Positions 47,003 to 58,912 of a stretch of DNA of 64,000 bases are shown one piece after another (position 1 is the stretch's first letter; each line of letters starts with the position of its first letter). Where the stretch lies: positions 1,438,501 to 1,502,500 of the forward strand of contig JAGTTD010000008.1 of NCBI GenBank assembly GCA_018398585.1. Direction: 5' to 3'. Made by a program: the position numbers and the translations under genes. This DNA comes from Simmondsia chinensis. Taxonomy: Eukaryota > Streptophyta > Magnoliopsida > Caryophyllales > Simmondsiaceae. The notes under the pieces were generated by a model. It was given only the letters and a program-made list of their open reading frames with translations, was not told where the DNA came from and did no database searches.

Positions 47003-47446
47003 GGGTAAATTACAGAAAATTTTTATGTCTTTTGCTTCAAAATTAGAAAACTCCCTTCACAAATAAAAGCACTCACAAAATCCTCCTCACTTTTAAAAAT
47101 TTATCACTTAACCCTCGTACAACTTATTTTTAACCATTTTACCCTTAATGTTTAATTTTATTTTTAAAAAAGAGTTTTATATTATTAGATAAAAATTAAA
47201 TATTTTATATTTTTATATAAGTTTAGAAGATAAAAAGTGTTTTTAAAATTTTCAAAAAAAAATATTATGAGATAAAATATATATTTTTTTTTGTTGAGGT
47301 GCAAAATGGTCAAAAAAAAGTTATTTGAGGCAAAGTGAAAAATTTTCAAAAGTTAGGGGATTTAGTAAATGATTTTATTAGTGAGGGTTTTTTTTTTTTT
47401 TTGTTAGTGAAGTATAAGTTAGGGAAGTTTTCTATAATTTACCCTA
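47003..47446. mobile_element. Foldback element with AGGGTAAATTAYAGAAAA ends
   Basis: The left arm GGGTAAATTACAGAAAATTT mirrors the right arm GAAGTTTTCTATAATTTACC. The interior arms match around GTTGAGGTGCAAAATGG. No duplication was identified. Confidence 0.5.
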
Positions 47447-47544
47447 TAAATTTAAAAGCTCTAGAGATTGCTCGACGCTATTAGAGAGAGAAAGCTGACT
47501 CTTAGCTATGTAATCAACTCTCATGTTTTGTGTTTATATGTTTT

Positions 47545-47945
47545 ATAACATTCGCAAAGTCCCTCTGCGTATGTGTATAAAATTACATAAAACTTTTAAG
47601 AGATCAAAATAGATATTAGTTTTTTTGTTCGGACAAAAATTGTTATTGTTCGAATAATAATATAACTTATAAATAATGAGAGCCATAAAATTACCGTAAA
47701 AATAATCATACTTTAGCAATAATAATTTTTCCTGACAATAACATTTGATAACATTTGCAAAGTCCCTTCATATATATGTGTATAAAATTACATAAAACTC
47801 TAGAGATCAAAATAGATATCAATTTTTCTGTAATGGCAAAAATTATTATTGTTAGAGCAACAAACATGACTTACAAATAATCAGAACTATAAAATTGTCT
47901 TAAAAATAATAATCTTACTCTAACAATAACATTACCAATTTTTTT
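47545..47945. repeat. Two tandem copies, period about 203 bp
   Basis: ATAACATTCGCAAAGTCCCT at 47545 and ATAACATTTGCAAAGTCCCT at 47748 start two similar units. Each ends in the foldback motif ACTYTARCAATAATA of the family at 782-930. Confidence 0.65.
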
Positions 47946-48087
47946 GACAAGTAAACCATCTTTTATTGCCCAAATAAGAATACAATCTCAACTCTCGACA
48001 TACAAATCCGTCCTCTCACTGATACAATGCTTAAATTAGATACTGATTATTAACCCTGGTAAGAAATCACTAATTAACTCGACTATT

Positions 48088-48395
48088 TAATTATTTACTC
48101 GGTAGTCCTTAACGTTTGTAGTTTTGTTTAAATTAATAGTTTTTTCATGTTCAATTTTATGATCAAATTAGTCCCCTACACCCACGACCATCACCGGATG
48201 AAAATTAAAAGATGAACGATAACTTCATCAAAAAAATAGGCTGGTCTTGTTATCAGGGCAGTTTTTGTTAATAACAAGACAATTATAAAGACTTTTTGGA
48301 GCTTGTCATGTTGAAATAGCTCTGACATTAACAAAAACTGCTCTGACAATAATACTAACCAAAAAAGTAAATATCAAGGACTATTTCAAACAAAA

Positions 48396-48437
<42 letters not shown>

Positions 48438-48487
48438 CCAATTTAAACAAACTTATAAATATTACGTACCACCGAAGTAAATAACTC
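48088..48487. mobile_element. GAGTTATTTA-family foldback element with AT repeat
   Basis: The right end GAAGTAAATAACTC and the left TTATTTACTCGGTAGTCC are inverted partners. An (AT)n tract lies near 48403-48434. Its right end overlaps the stop codon region of the DUF220 gene at 48486. Confidence 0.5.
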
Positions 48488-50841
48488 AGAGTCTCAATCT
48501 TCTACGAGAATGCAGTGAATTCCTCCTATGCAGCGCCCATCTCTCCTTAATATCATCTCCCTTCACTTCTTCACATAACTCTTCTCCAAACAATCTCTTC
48601 TCTTCACTAAGATTTGCACCATTACCAAACCCACCTTGACCTTGACCGTGACCGTGACCGTGAACCGAACCACGATCCTGATCCTGACCCAGACCGTGAC
48701 CCTTAACGCGGTTCGCTTCGGCTATCAGATCAACAATGAGCATCTCAGTAGTCTTAGTAGTGATTCCCCTCAAGTACCAAGATATGGGTGGGGGTGGCAC
48801 CACTGCTGGCTCTATCAGTTGCTCTAGCCTCACTCTTGACCCAACCCGCCCTCGCCCTCTTGTACACTTGTCGTATTCCAATAATGTGTTTGGTTTTAAT
48901 GGGCCGCAGACTTCTCGGTCCACAAACACCGGGTCTACGCTCCAGCATCCTTCGAAATTTTTCATGAATCCCGGCGTCACTTGCTTAAACTTCATCTGAG
49001 AAACATCAGCCAAAACATAGGTAAGATAGTAGTGAATTTGATACTCGGCTTGACTTGGTTTGTTAGCCTAATAAAGCCGATTTGAGCTCGCTGTCAAGCC
49101 CGAGATCATAATCAAGCCTAGCATGATATCGAGTTGAGTTATTTGAGTTACTATCGAACCATTTTCAAGCTAATACCGATTGTTAATGAGTCCTTATCGA
49201 GCCCTTATCAAATTGTTCACGATGTGGTATCAAACCCTCAAAATAAACACAAACGAACAGTAATCGTACAGGAGTAGTTTATTGAATGTTTGGTTCGCTT
49301 ACGCTCCTAATCACACCGGACTAGCCAATAACATATAAAGCTCTAAATAGGAGCGAATGGTACAGTTTCTTTTTTATCATCACAAAACCCGAGGGCCGAA
49401 TGGTACCAGTTTAGTCCATATACTTAGACCAAACGACTCGATTTGCTCTGAATTCCCTCTAAACTTGTATCTGAAAGATTCTGAATTTTCATCACCTCAA
49501 CTCAAGGATAACGTGTTTTTAAGAAAGAACATAATATTTGGAGTAAGTTACCATCTACTTTCGGTCAGATGTTGATGCGAAAGGTGACATTTTTAGGAGC
49601 TCCTTGTCCGTAGGCTTTGCTGACTTAGCCTTACTAGTTGATTTGCAAATGGGCTGGAGGACTTTCTATTATCAGTTTATGGTTCTTTTTCCTTTGGGTT
49701 CTTTTACTAAAGACCACCTAAATTTTAGACGAGTTTCGAAAAACCCACTAGATGTTCTAATTTTTCAAAGTCACAACTAAACTTCCAAAATTTTTCAATG
49801 TCACACCTTAACATAACGCAGTTAACATCCGTTAGTTTTTGCTGACGTAGCATTTTAAAAAATATTTTTTAAAAATATAAACAATATTTTTTAAAACATT
49901 TTAGATATTTAAAATATTTTTTTAAGTATTTAAAAGATATAATATTATTTTAAATGTAAATTCAAATTTCTTCAAATTATTCTCTCTTTTTTTTTTCCAA
50001 AAGCTGCGTCAAAACTAACAGAAGTTAATGTTATTAACATTAGGGTATAACATTGAAAAGTTTTGGAAGTTTAGGTGTGACTTTGAAAAATTAGAAAATC
50101 TAGGTAATTTTTGAAACCGTACCAAAAATTTAGATGGTTTTCAGTAAAAAAAAAACCTTTTCCCTTTTTTTGTAATTTTGAGGACATTTTATCCTTAATT
50201 CTTTGTATATTCTCTCTCTTAATATCTCTTCTCTTTTCGATTAAAAAAAAAAAAGAAAGAACATAATATGTTTCACTATTAGACTCAAGACAACAACCAC
50301 CACCCAATTCCTGAGAGGCTCTCGCTGAGGCAAGGTCGGAGGTTGAAATGTATGCAGCCTTACTCCTATAGGGTGCAACCCTGAAAAGAGACTGTGTTCG
50401 AAGGGCCCCCAACCTTACTATTAGACTCGAGATTTTCTTTCAATAAATAATGTCCTTCATATTCCTTTTCAAACATGTTACTATTCTTTTGTATATAGTA
50501 AACATTGTGCAATTTTGTTTTTGCCAACATAATTCCATTTGAAGTCATTTTTCACTGATGTAATTTAAAGGAAAAGAATTAGAAAGATATATACCTAAGA
50601 TGGTACCAACATGCAAGGACCGGATCCCATTAGAACTCCGAAGTTAAGCGTGCTTGGGCGAGGGTAGTACCAAGATGGGTGACTTCCTGGAAAGCCCTCG
50701 TGTTGCATCCCTCAGGTTGGGGGTTTTTGAAAACAGCCTCTCTTCAGGGAAGTACCCTGAAGGGGGAAGGCTGCGTACATCCACCCTCTCAGACCCTGCT
50801 TAGGCGGGAGCCTTTGGGGCACTAGGGATATTGCCTTCGTT

Positions 50842-50876
<35 letters not shown>

Positions 50877-51969
50877 TAATCAGAAAGATATATATACATA
50901 CCGTGTGGTCGGTTCTGTTTTGATCAACAAGAACATGAACAGAGATGGTGCCGGACCACCAAAGAAACCTCCAAATGGCTGCTTGTTCCAATTCAACTAC
51001 TTGTCTCATTCCCTCATCTATCAACATTTTTCTTGATATTACCTCCTGATCATCCACCACGAATTTCACATGTAATGCCAATCGTAATTCCGAATAAAGC
51101 TCTTACTTCAAGGAGTTAGGGAGTTCGGGAAAAGGGGGCGACCATGTGGACTTGGGGGTGTAAATGAGCCGAGCTTGCAAGCTGGCTCTATGTAAAGATT
51201 GAAAGAGCAACTCGTTTCTAGCTTGAGTTGAGGCCTGAGTGTAGTGAAGCTCAAGCTTGTAGGCTTACGAGCCTAAATAAGTCTATCTTAATACAATTTA
51301 TTAGTTTAAAGACGCCTAATCAAGCTAAGTTTAAACCTAAATAAGCCAAGAGGAAGCCTAAATGAGCCTAAATAAGGCAAGTTTAGTTCGGATCTATTCG
51401 AGCTCAATCAAGCTGATTCAAACCCAAGCCTATGACGATCCAAACACGAGCTTGAAGTCTTCAAGCTCGGCGAGCTTTGAATCGAGCCCAAGCCAAACTA
51501 GAAGTACATGAGCAGACCTTAAACCCTAAACCCTAGCCCTTGTCGGGTTTGGCTCAGTTCATATACACCCCTAACTGCAAAGGGTGTTTTCAAGACTTGC
51601 CCATGCGGCGTCTACTTGACAAAGGAACAACCCATACAGATCATATCAAGTATCTCCCCAAATTGAAAGACACAGGACCATAAACAAAATCTTCTACTTT
51701 AACCGAGATAGCCAGTCATGTCCCTATAAATTTAGTAGCTTTCATTTAATCAAAAAACACTGATACCTTTATGTTCTTGAAAACTCTCTTGTTATCAGGA
51801 TCTGTGACAATGTTGTACACTGCATCTGGTGGCAATCCGACATCGCATTTTACGTGTAGATTACAAAGAGACCCTTTTGGTACACTTACCTGCAAGATAA
51901 TAATACCCAGTTCTTCATCAGTTACCTGCTCAACCTCACACAGAAACTCCATGGCAACATAGAACTCTT

Positions 51970-52009
<40 letters not shown>

Positions 52010-53285
52010 AAATCTGAATTAGACCATTAATGAAATGTATCAGAGCTAGGGCTCCCTCTGGCTGAGAAGAAGTCTCTACTGCCCCATTATTATTGCATGA
52101 ATGAGTAGCAAAAATCATATTAAGCGAAAAATCTTTCCTCTATATACTCCATTCATTAGGCGGATTTTCCACGAGCCAACACCTCGGACAAGTTTCAAAC
52201 TCGATGAAATTTCACATGTATTCAAAGTTTTAAGTCTACCTACTGTGCAGTTTCTTGCATTCTTACCAGCAGAGTGCTTGAAACAACAATGAATCTGCAT
52301 CCTATCATAGAAAAGCAGAAAACCCTTCTCCACAGAATCATACGAGTTGGCAAAAAGATACCATACAAGGACATTTTGTTTGGAAAATATATTCAAAAGG
52401 GTAAAAATATTTACTATATATACAAGAATATGTCACGAAAACAAAATAATATATCTTTTACAATTGTACATATCAAAATTCTTTCTCAAAACATGTTCTC
52501 CTTAATTCTTTTCCGAAAAGTGCATTCATGTTGTTCATATGATAAATGTTTTACCCTTATACCTTTTCTCAGTCATAACGTCCTTCTAATTTTTTTTTTC
52601 CCGATTACAGCTTTGTGAGCAATCGAATCTTACATTTATTTCAGGGGGTTGGTCACCCCAAGCAGGATTCTCCCTCCAAATTTGCAGTTGCTTCTCTAGG
52701 TTGGCCTTCCAATCAATCGAGCATTTCTGCTCCATTTTTGAGTCAAACCCTTCCAAATCCTTCCCATGCTTGACCTTTTTGAGCCTCTTGAAATTTGACT
52801 GCACAAAAAATGGAAGAAGTTAGAATCATGGAATAAAATCGCAATTCGCAATCACTTAACTGTCCTAGTTGCAGTGTGGCAAAAGTAGGTGTCGTGAACA
52901 TTATGTAATAGGTTGCGGTGATATCATTGGATCTTTTGGGTAAACATAAGTTGTTTGAAAGAGAATTACTATGCAACCATATGCCCTTGTGATATAGTTC
53001 ACATATAAATACATTTACATATATGTTTTAGCAAATGAAACACATTATATCATTACGTAAAGCGAATCACATAACAGCTAGCTTGAAATCCATTTGATTC
53101 CATTTTCAAAACAAACAAAACCAAATCCTCAAGTACATAGCTAAAGAGAAGTTCTAAACCTGGAGAAAGTTATGAAGCCTCTGAGGAACCTGGGTGAACA
53201 GCTTGGAAAATGCTGGATCAATCGCCTGACGGTGCTGGCTTGCACTATTATGTCTGCTTGTTTCACTTGCTTTCTGTTCACCCAT
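48486..53285 (-). CDS. DUF220 family protein (START-like fold suspected)
   Basis: Five coding exons on the minus strand: 53160-53285, 52634-52798, 51767-51889, 50902-51045, 48486-48995; 355 residues. It matches Arabidopsis DUF220 proteins (At1g23560/At1g70480 type, called OBP32pep) from memory. Family landmarks: [75 protein letters not shown] and [20 protein letters not shown]. The phrase about the variable domain ([11 protein letters not shown]) recalls START/COQ10 lipid-binding proteins, but the function is unknown. The C-terminal tail holds a low-complexity [10 protein letters not shown] stretch and ends RRLRL. An untranslated exon probably ends at 54066 (donor GTGAGT). The start ATG at 53285 is the first in its exon. 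A 5S-headed SINE sits next to the donor of coding exon 4. Confidence 0.9.
49035..49310. repeat. AGCTC-rich MITE, degraded
   Basis: The phrases GATTTGAGCTCGCTGTCAAG and ATATCGAGTTGAGTTATTTG match the family. It lies in the last DUF220 intron. Confidence 0.5.
49702..50147. mobile_element. Long inverted-repeat (Mutator-like?) element
   Basis: Arms of about 130 bp mirror each other: TTTACTAAAGACCACCTAAA and CACAACTAAACTTCCAAAA on the left, TTTTGGAAGTTTAGGTGTGA and GATGGTTTTCAGTAAAA on the right. No duplication or transposase is seen. Confidence 0.6.
50291..50416 (-). mobile_element. Shared-tail SINE, no 5S head
   Basis: ACTATTAGACTCAAGA (50275-50290) and ACTATTAGACTCGAGA (50417-50432) form a 16-bp duplication with one mismatch. 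The 126-bp body is the shared tail (GGTTGGGGGCCCTTCG, AAGGCTGCATACATTTC) on the minus strand. Confidence 0.9.
50595..50881 (+). mobile_element. 5S-headed SINE beside the DUF220 5' splice site
   Basis: The head is well preserved (CCGGATCCCATTAGAACTCC, AGTTAAGCGTGCTTGGGCGA, CCTCGTGTTGCATCCCTC); the tail ends GGCACTAGGGATATTGCC and a run of about 35 T. AGAAAGATATATA occurs on both sides (50581-50593 and 50883-50895). The right flank overlaps the donor region of the DUF220 exon ending at 50902. Confidence 0.92.
51148..51574. mobile_element. AGCTC-rich hAT-like MITE
   Basis: The ends TTGGGGGTGTAAATGAGCCG and inverted CAGTTCATATACACCCCTAA are among the best in the window. The interior is AGCTC/AAGCT-rich. 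It lies in DUF220 intron sequence. Confidence 0.75.
51968..52012. repeat. T22-A23 homopolymer palindrome
   Basis: A run of 22 T is followed directly by 23 A in a DUF220 intron. It could extrude as a hairpin or be an assembly artefact. The rest of this intron (52013-52630) shows nothing recognisable. Confidence 0.8.
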
Positions 53286-53371
53286 TAGAGCCTGGACCTA
53301 CATAGAATACAAGTATCACAAAGTTAAGTAAAATTGTATCCTTTAAAGAAGCACGCAACAAACAAACAACA

Positions 53372-53515
53372 ACAGACCCAATGCCTCAAGGGCTCCCGCT
53401 TAAGTACGCAGCCTTATCCCTTCAGGATGTAACCCTAGAGGCTGCGTCCGAGGACCCCCAACCTTATAAAGTTGGCAACACGAGGACTTCCCATGAGGCC
53501 ACCCATCATCAAATC
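53372..53515 (-). mobile_element. 5S-headed SINE, both parts truncated
   Basis: On the minus strand it has a short 5S remnant (GATGGGTGGCCTCATGGGAA, GTCCTCGTGTTGCCAAC) and the shared tail with internal deletions, in the first DUF220 intron. Confidence 0.75.
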
Positions 53516-54065
53516 AGGCAAAGATTCATGCACAACCCCCCGAAATAGTATATGGCCGTTCTTCAACTACTTCCTCCTTTTATGCTTCTTGTTGCACGAG
53601 CTAAGTTCAAAACCGAGATAATTGGCAAAAATGCCTCATATAAGCTCAAGTAGGATTTCACCTAATTAGGCTTATATATTAATCTCTTTTCTCTGACAAC
53701 TATAACTTGGATCAATTTAATTGTATTCATATGTGAAGTTCTCAGTAGTCTTTACTAATAAGTTGGATTATGCCAGTATACACATCCTGTATGTAGGGAG
53801 GATCATTTCAAACCACTGCAGAACAGTAATGTTAAGGTCCAAATGTCGTATATTAGCTCCCCACAGATTCTCACAACATCACATGTAAATGAAACAATAG
53901 CAGAAGCAAAAATCAACTTGAAACAAACATTTCCAATTCAACACGAGTACAATCTCAAATGCTGAAATCCAATTTCAATTGAATAAAAACACAGAAGAAA
54001 CAAAGCCCTAGATACAACAATTACATATTACAATTCAGAGAACAAGGAGGAGAGAGAGGACTCAC
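53516..54065. other. First DUF220 intron remainder
   Basis: About 53605-53760 is a minus-strand copy of the LTR-like repeat. The rest is plain intron up to the probable leader exon starting at 54066. Confidence 0.45.
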
Positions 54066-54336
54066 AGGGCAGATCTAGGACGCAGAATAGTCGTGGATTG
54101 GTGGATTCTACTCGTAGAAGAAGAGGAAGAAACAAATTTGACATCAAATTCGTATGCACTTCTTCAATCTGAACTCTTCTACCGTTTCCAAAATCATCAC
54201 GTGTTTCGCGATTTGTTGATAGGCTATAGGCTCCCAATTACTCGCCAGTTTGCCCCAGTTTTCTTTGAGAATTTTAAAAACAATTTTTTGTTTTAGAATG
54301 GTAAAGACAACCGCTTACCCCTATTTAGCAATGGAA

Positions 54337-54690
54337 GAGTTATTTACACCATTAGTTTCTCTTATTTTTAATTTTATTTAAAATAATTTTTTATTTTTTA
54401 TTTTATTTAAATTAGTTTACTATGTTTTATTTTATAATAAAATTAGTCCTTTATTTTTTTTAATTTTTACCTAATTTTGATCACAACATGGGAGACTAAT
54501 TTTGTCGAAAAACAAAATATAAGGTACCATTTTGAACAAAAAAAAGATAAAGGACTAATTTAAACAAATTTAAAAAGTTAAAGGACTAATGTGAACAAAG
54601 TTATAAAGATGAATGACCAGTTTGAAAAAAAAATTAGAAATTAATTTGAACAAATTTAAAAAGATAAAAGACCTGTAGTGTAAATAATTT
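54337..54690. mobile_element. GAGTTATTTA foldback element
   Basis: The left end GAGTTATTTACACCATTAG and the right end GTAGTGTAAATAATTT are inverted partners; GAACAAATTT-like phrases fill both arms. It lies just upstream of the DUF220 gene. No clean duplication was found. Confidence 0.55.
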
Positions 54691-54738
54691 GGCAACAAAA
54701 TAGAGAGGGGTAAGGGTAAAGGGGTAACTTTTTTTTAT

Positions 54739-55075
54739 CTTTGTTTGGCAAATTTCTTTGAGATGCAAAGGGGAGCAACGGAGGGTAAAAACTTATCCTC
54801 CATTACCCTCTTTATACCCATTTTCTTTAATCTCAAATTATGGGGTAAAGAAGGAGTGAGTAATTTTTTACAGAATTTTTAAATAATTTTGTCCTTATTT
54901 TAACTATAACTTTCTTACTTTTACCCCTTTACCCAATTATCAAATAAGGATAACTTATTTACCCCTCTTTACCCTTACCTTTCTTAATTTGACATATTCA
55001 AACAAAAGTAAGATATTACTTTACGTTCCCTGTCTTTACGCTTTTTTACCCCTTTTACTCAGTTGCCAAATAAAG
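54739..55075. mobile_element. Foldback MITE, CTTTGTTTGGCAA ends
   Basis: CTTTGTTTGGCAAATTTCTT on the left mirrors GTTGCCAAATAAAGC on the right, with GGGGTAAAGG/CCTTTACCC phrases in the arms. Its class is uncertain. Confidence 0.45.
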
Positions 55076-56106
55076 CATTAAAGATGTCCTCTTCTCAGAG
55101 GAACTCCTAAGATATCAGTATGAATGAGTAAGAGGAGGTCCTTACGTGGAGAATCATTCCGACAATATAATGCCAGCACCCCATGACCAGCGTTGCCTAA
55201 TCAATATATCGATCTTTTAGCTTCTCTGTACCATGAGTCAAAGATACATGATCAAATTACAGACATAAAATCTTAATATCTTCCACAATAGTTAAATTGT
55301 CAGCTGGAATCGAATAGGGGCCAACAACTACCTTGATAACTATCTTATTGTCCCGTTCTAGGATAATTCTGTTTGTCTACACACCTAATAATCATAGTTA
55401 GTAAAATACACGTATAATTAACGTCCTAAACACGTATTTATATTTTTTTCGTTTAAAGAGGCTGTATACCAATGATTGCCAAAAATAAAGCAAAACACTC
55501 ATTTTTCTATATATCCATGTTTTATATTTTATAAAAGTATCCATATTCTATATTTTGTAAAAGATGATACTTACACTCTTAATTAACTAATACATTATCC
55601 TTTTACTATGCATCATGCTTTTTACTATCGATATTATTGGTAAAACCATCAGATAGAAGTCAAGTTAGACATAATTACATTTTTTTTTTTATGCTTTTTA
55701 TCAGTATTTTAAGAGGAGATGTCACAAACATAAATGAATCATATTTAAATTATTTTAAAAGTCAATAAATTTTTGACTAGATGTTTTATATATAAAGTCA
55801 AATAATACACAAACGTATTAAGTTCTGTTTAATTACCGTACCATAGTTTACTAACTATGCTAATAATAATAGGGTAAATCGCATATCAATATAATGAAGT
55901 CTATTGTATCAATTTTTCAATTTATAAATTTTGTAAAATAATTTGTTGGTTCAACGGTCTCATGTATTTAATAAAATAATCCAAACAATAATATAAGGGT
56001 GTAAAACATGTTTCTCATCAACTTTTTTATTATTGTAGTTCGTGATGGCAAGGAAATGATGGGTTTACTTTCATAAAACATTCTCATCCATATATAAATT
56101 AAGAGT
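55076..56106. other. Spacer without genes
   Basis: AT-rich; no coding frame is seen. A half copy of the GGGTAAATTACATATTAG family lies at about 55870-56010. Confidence 0.5.
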
Positions 56107-56245
56107 GAGTAATGCTACACGATACGAGAAGGAGGCGCATAAAAATATCATGACTAGGGGTATAGTTTGTCGTTAACGATAAATTAGTATCTATTTCTTG
56201 TGTTAAAGTTCGTGATTTTTTTCTCGCAACATACAACATTTTTAA
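56107..56245. repeat. Single copy of the 151-bp foldback family
   Basis: GTAATGCTACACGATACGAG and the inverted CTCGCAACATACAACATTTT match the units tandemly repeated at 21894-22351, with decay. Confidence 0.6.
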
Positions 56246-56315
56246 TAAATTAATACAACCTCTGTCACTTGTTCCATTTTGTTATGAAAACTATTTTATT
56301 TAGAAATTTGTTATA

Positions 56316-56452
56316 CACAACAACAGCAACAGTTTCAGTGCCTCAAAGGCTCCCACGTAAGTAGGGTCTTGGGGGGTAGGATGTACGCAGTCTTACCTCT
56401 TCAGGATAAGACTCTAACGAGAGGCTGTTTCGAAAACCCCCAACTTAAAAGG
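56316..56452 (-). mobile_element. Shared-tail SINE with 16-bp duplication
   Basis: TTAGAAATTTGTTATA is repeated exactly at 56300-56315 and 56453-56468. The 137-bp body is the shared tail (AGGTAAGACTGCGTACATCC, GGGAGCCTTTGAGGCACTGA) on the minus strand without a 5S head. Confidence 0.93.
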
Positions 56453-56994
56453 TTAGAAATTTGTTATAGTCAGAGCATAAAATTTTATAATTTCAGTAAT
56501 AATATAATTTGTAATAAATAATATAAAAATTATAAAATTACTTTGATAATAATATTAACTTTTATTTATTTCTTTAAGAAGGGGGGTGAGTGCTTTTTTC
56601 CCCCTTGACATCTGTTCCCACCATTTTTTAGCCGTTTTGTCGTTACTTTATTGTCTTTTTATCTATTTAATTTTTTTCTGATTAGGGCTCTAGAGCCCCT
56701 GCAAAATATGAGACGTTCAATGTGTTTTTTTGAACGTCTTTTTGTATCAGCCAATGGGACATTCTTCAAAAACACTACAGATAAGATTTCTTAAATTTGT
56801 CCTCGTTTGAAAAGAAAATCGGCCAACAAACAAGCAACTTTTACAGTGTTGCATCAAGAAAGAGAGATCTGCCTAATATTTTACTTTATTTACTTATAGA
56901 TCATGAAACACCATAGATAATTCAAATAATCTAAAAACATTGTTTAACTTTTGGCAATTTTACCCAAAGAGGTCCAGTAAGAAGAGTGGGGTAC

Positions 56995-57297
56995 CTTTTT
57001 GCATTCAACAATGCAATTTTGAATGCCAGAAATGTAGTCATCTTTCAGAACGAGAACCCAAATAGGGCTCGAATGGACAACATCAACTAAAGATCGTCTC
57101 ATCGTTTCAAGCGCTAGTTGGTCCATCGGGAGCTCCAGTTCATCATTGTTTAGAAGATCTTGCCTGACTCATTTCTCCTACATGTGTATAATCTAGGCCT
57201 TCTAGAATACCTTGATCACCGCCTTGAGATAATGTTATCAAACGAGCCACAGGAAGGCACTTTTGACTCCAAGTCCTGCACCTGAAACATTGTATTT
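56995..57297 (-). pseudogene. Unidentified exon-like gene fragment, frame broken
   Basis: On the minus strand one frame reads LPVARLITLSQGGDQGIL and, after a one-base shift, another reads DELELPMDQLALETMRRSLV, VVHSSPIWVLVLKDDY and ISGIQNCIVECKK, followed by a donor-like GTACCC. The amino-acid composition and smoothness look like real protein. I do not recognise the family, and no further exons were found nearby. It may be a captured or decayed gene piece. Confidence 0.4.
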
Positions 57298-57497
57298 GAC
57301 GTTTCATTGTACTGTGTCAATATTGATACTGTGGCTTTTAAGTGCTATTAGTCATATGCAAAGTGTTCTTTTACCCGAAGCGACTATTGTGTGATCAATT
57401 GCTATTAAACTTTATAGAAAGAAAATAAAAGCTGGATGTCCAAATATTACACCTTCTCTTATGGCAATGAAAGATAAAGGAGAAAGTGAGCCCTACA

Positions 57498-57604
57498 TGT
57501 AAGTCCCACATGCGCTTCTCTCTCTCACAGACACAGTGGATAGATAATATAAAAATATATTATTTATGACTTGTGGAAGAGAGAAAGCGCATGTGGGACT
57601 TACA
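57498..57604. repeat. Near-perfect hairpin, 26-bp arms
   Basis: TGTAAGTCCCACATGCGCTT from 57498 and its inverted match ending at 57604 (AAGCGCATGTGGGACTTACA) pair along about 26 bp with one bulge. GATAGATAATATAAAAAT-type sequence lies both in the loop and just outside the right arm. It is a small foldback element or miRNA-like hairpin. Confidence 0.7.
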
Positions 57605-58250
57605 TATATAGATAATATAAAAATGATAGTTTCTATTCATTTTCACTAAAAAAATCATTTTTCTTAAAAAAAAAAGGGTAAAATAAAAAAAAAACTTAGG
57701 AGCATTCCTTTACTGAGAAATCCCTAAGACATCAACACGAGAAATAAAGAGGGCCCTCTGTGGGGGAAAGCCCCACAGCTTAACTCTAGACCTCTCATGA
57801 CCAACTAAAAATTCAATGTTATACAAGAAAAGGTTATTTTTCAGTATAAATTTGTTATTATCAGAATAATTATAATGATAATCGTTTCAAAAGCCTATGC
57901 TAAATGACTTGGAGGCATTCCGCCGGCAAAATATTGTGCACTTAATTGGTAAAAAGTTATTACTCTGATAATAAAAAAATTATACGAAAAAGTAATAACC
58001 TTCTATATATATTCCGTAATTTCCAGGTGTCTGATTGCTTCATAATTGAAGCTCTGTAAATGACAATGATTAGAGGAACTTTGCTGATCAATCATGCTAT
58101 AAGAGACCTTATTTTATTATTTTATTATGCGAGAATGACCCTACTTTGCATAAAGAGAGAATAAAGATGATTTTGCTCCGCGTGGTTTGTCCCTGTTTCA
58201 GGTAAGCCAATATGCTTGTCAAAAAAATATTTGCACGATAAAAGAGTTAT
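57605..58250. other. Spacer without genes
   Basis: Nothing coding is seen. The part 57680-57780 shares a phrase (TCCTAAGAYATCA) with 55090-55130, pointing to an old repeat. Confidence 0.4.
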
Positions 58251-58253
58251 TTA

Positions 58254-58545
58254 AGCCTCGTTTAATATGCATAAAGTAAATACGGGAAGTAAAATTTTAT
58301 AAGTACAGATTTTAATTTTTGTTTGGTTAGCTGGAAGTAAGTAGAATGCAAGAAATAACTTACCCAATCCTTCTAAGTAAGTTCTAATTCCTTCGTTTTT
58401 AATTAATCTCTCAAGAAAGATTTATTTTCCGTCCTAACAACCAAACATATTTTATCTATTTCTTGAAAAATTAACACGTGAATTGAATTCTCAGAAAATA
58501 CAACTACTAACAGAAATTCAATTCATGTGACAATCAAACGAGACC
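58254..58545. mobile_element. PIF/Harbinger-like MITE
   Basis: AGCCTCGTTTAAT and inverted ATCAAACGAGACC, flanked by TTA on both sides, make a 292-bp element related to the one at 5146-5747. Confidence 0.65.
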
Positions 58546-58554
58546 TTACTAATC

Positions 58555-58912
58555 GTACTTTAATATTTATAAGTTTATTAATATTAATTTTGTATTCTTT
58601 TTGTTTCACATAATATCCAATTTTTATAAATCTATTTAAATTTATTTTTTATCTTTTTTATTGTTCAAGACAATCCATAATATTCTTATGATAAAAATAA
58701 TTCCTTATCACTCTAATTTTCATCGAATTTAAGTCATTATATAAGGTACAAATTTTGACAAAAAAATAAAACTTCAAGTACTAATATAAACAAATTGAAA
58801 AGGGGAATGACTAATTTAATTAAACTTATAAATAGTAAAAATTACTTAAAATAAAAAAAAACTAATTTCAACAAAAAATAAAAATATCATAGATTAACGA
58901 AGTAAATAACTC
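58555..58912. mobile_element. GAGTTATTTA foldback element, decayed
   Basis: The right end GAAGTAAATAACTC is clear; the left end is degraded. The arms contain the family phrases GTACTAATATAAACAAATTG and ATAAACTTATAAATAG. Confidence 0.45.
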
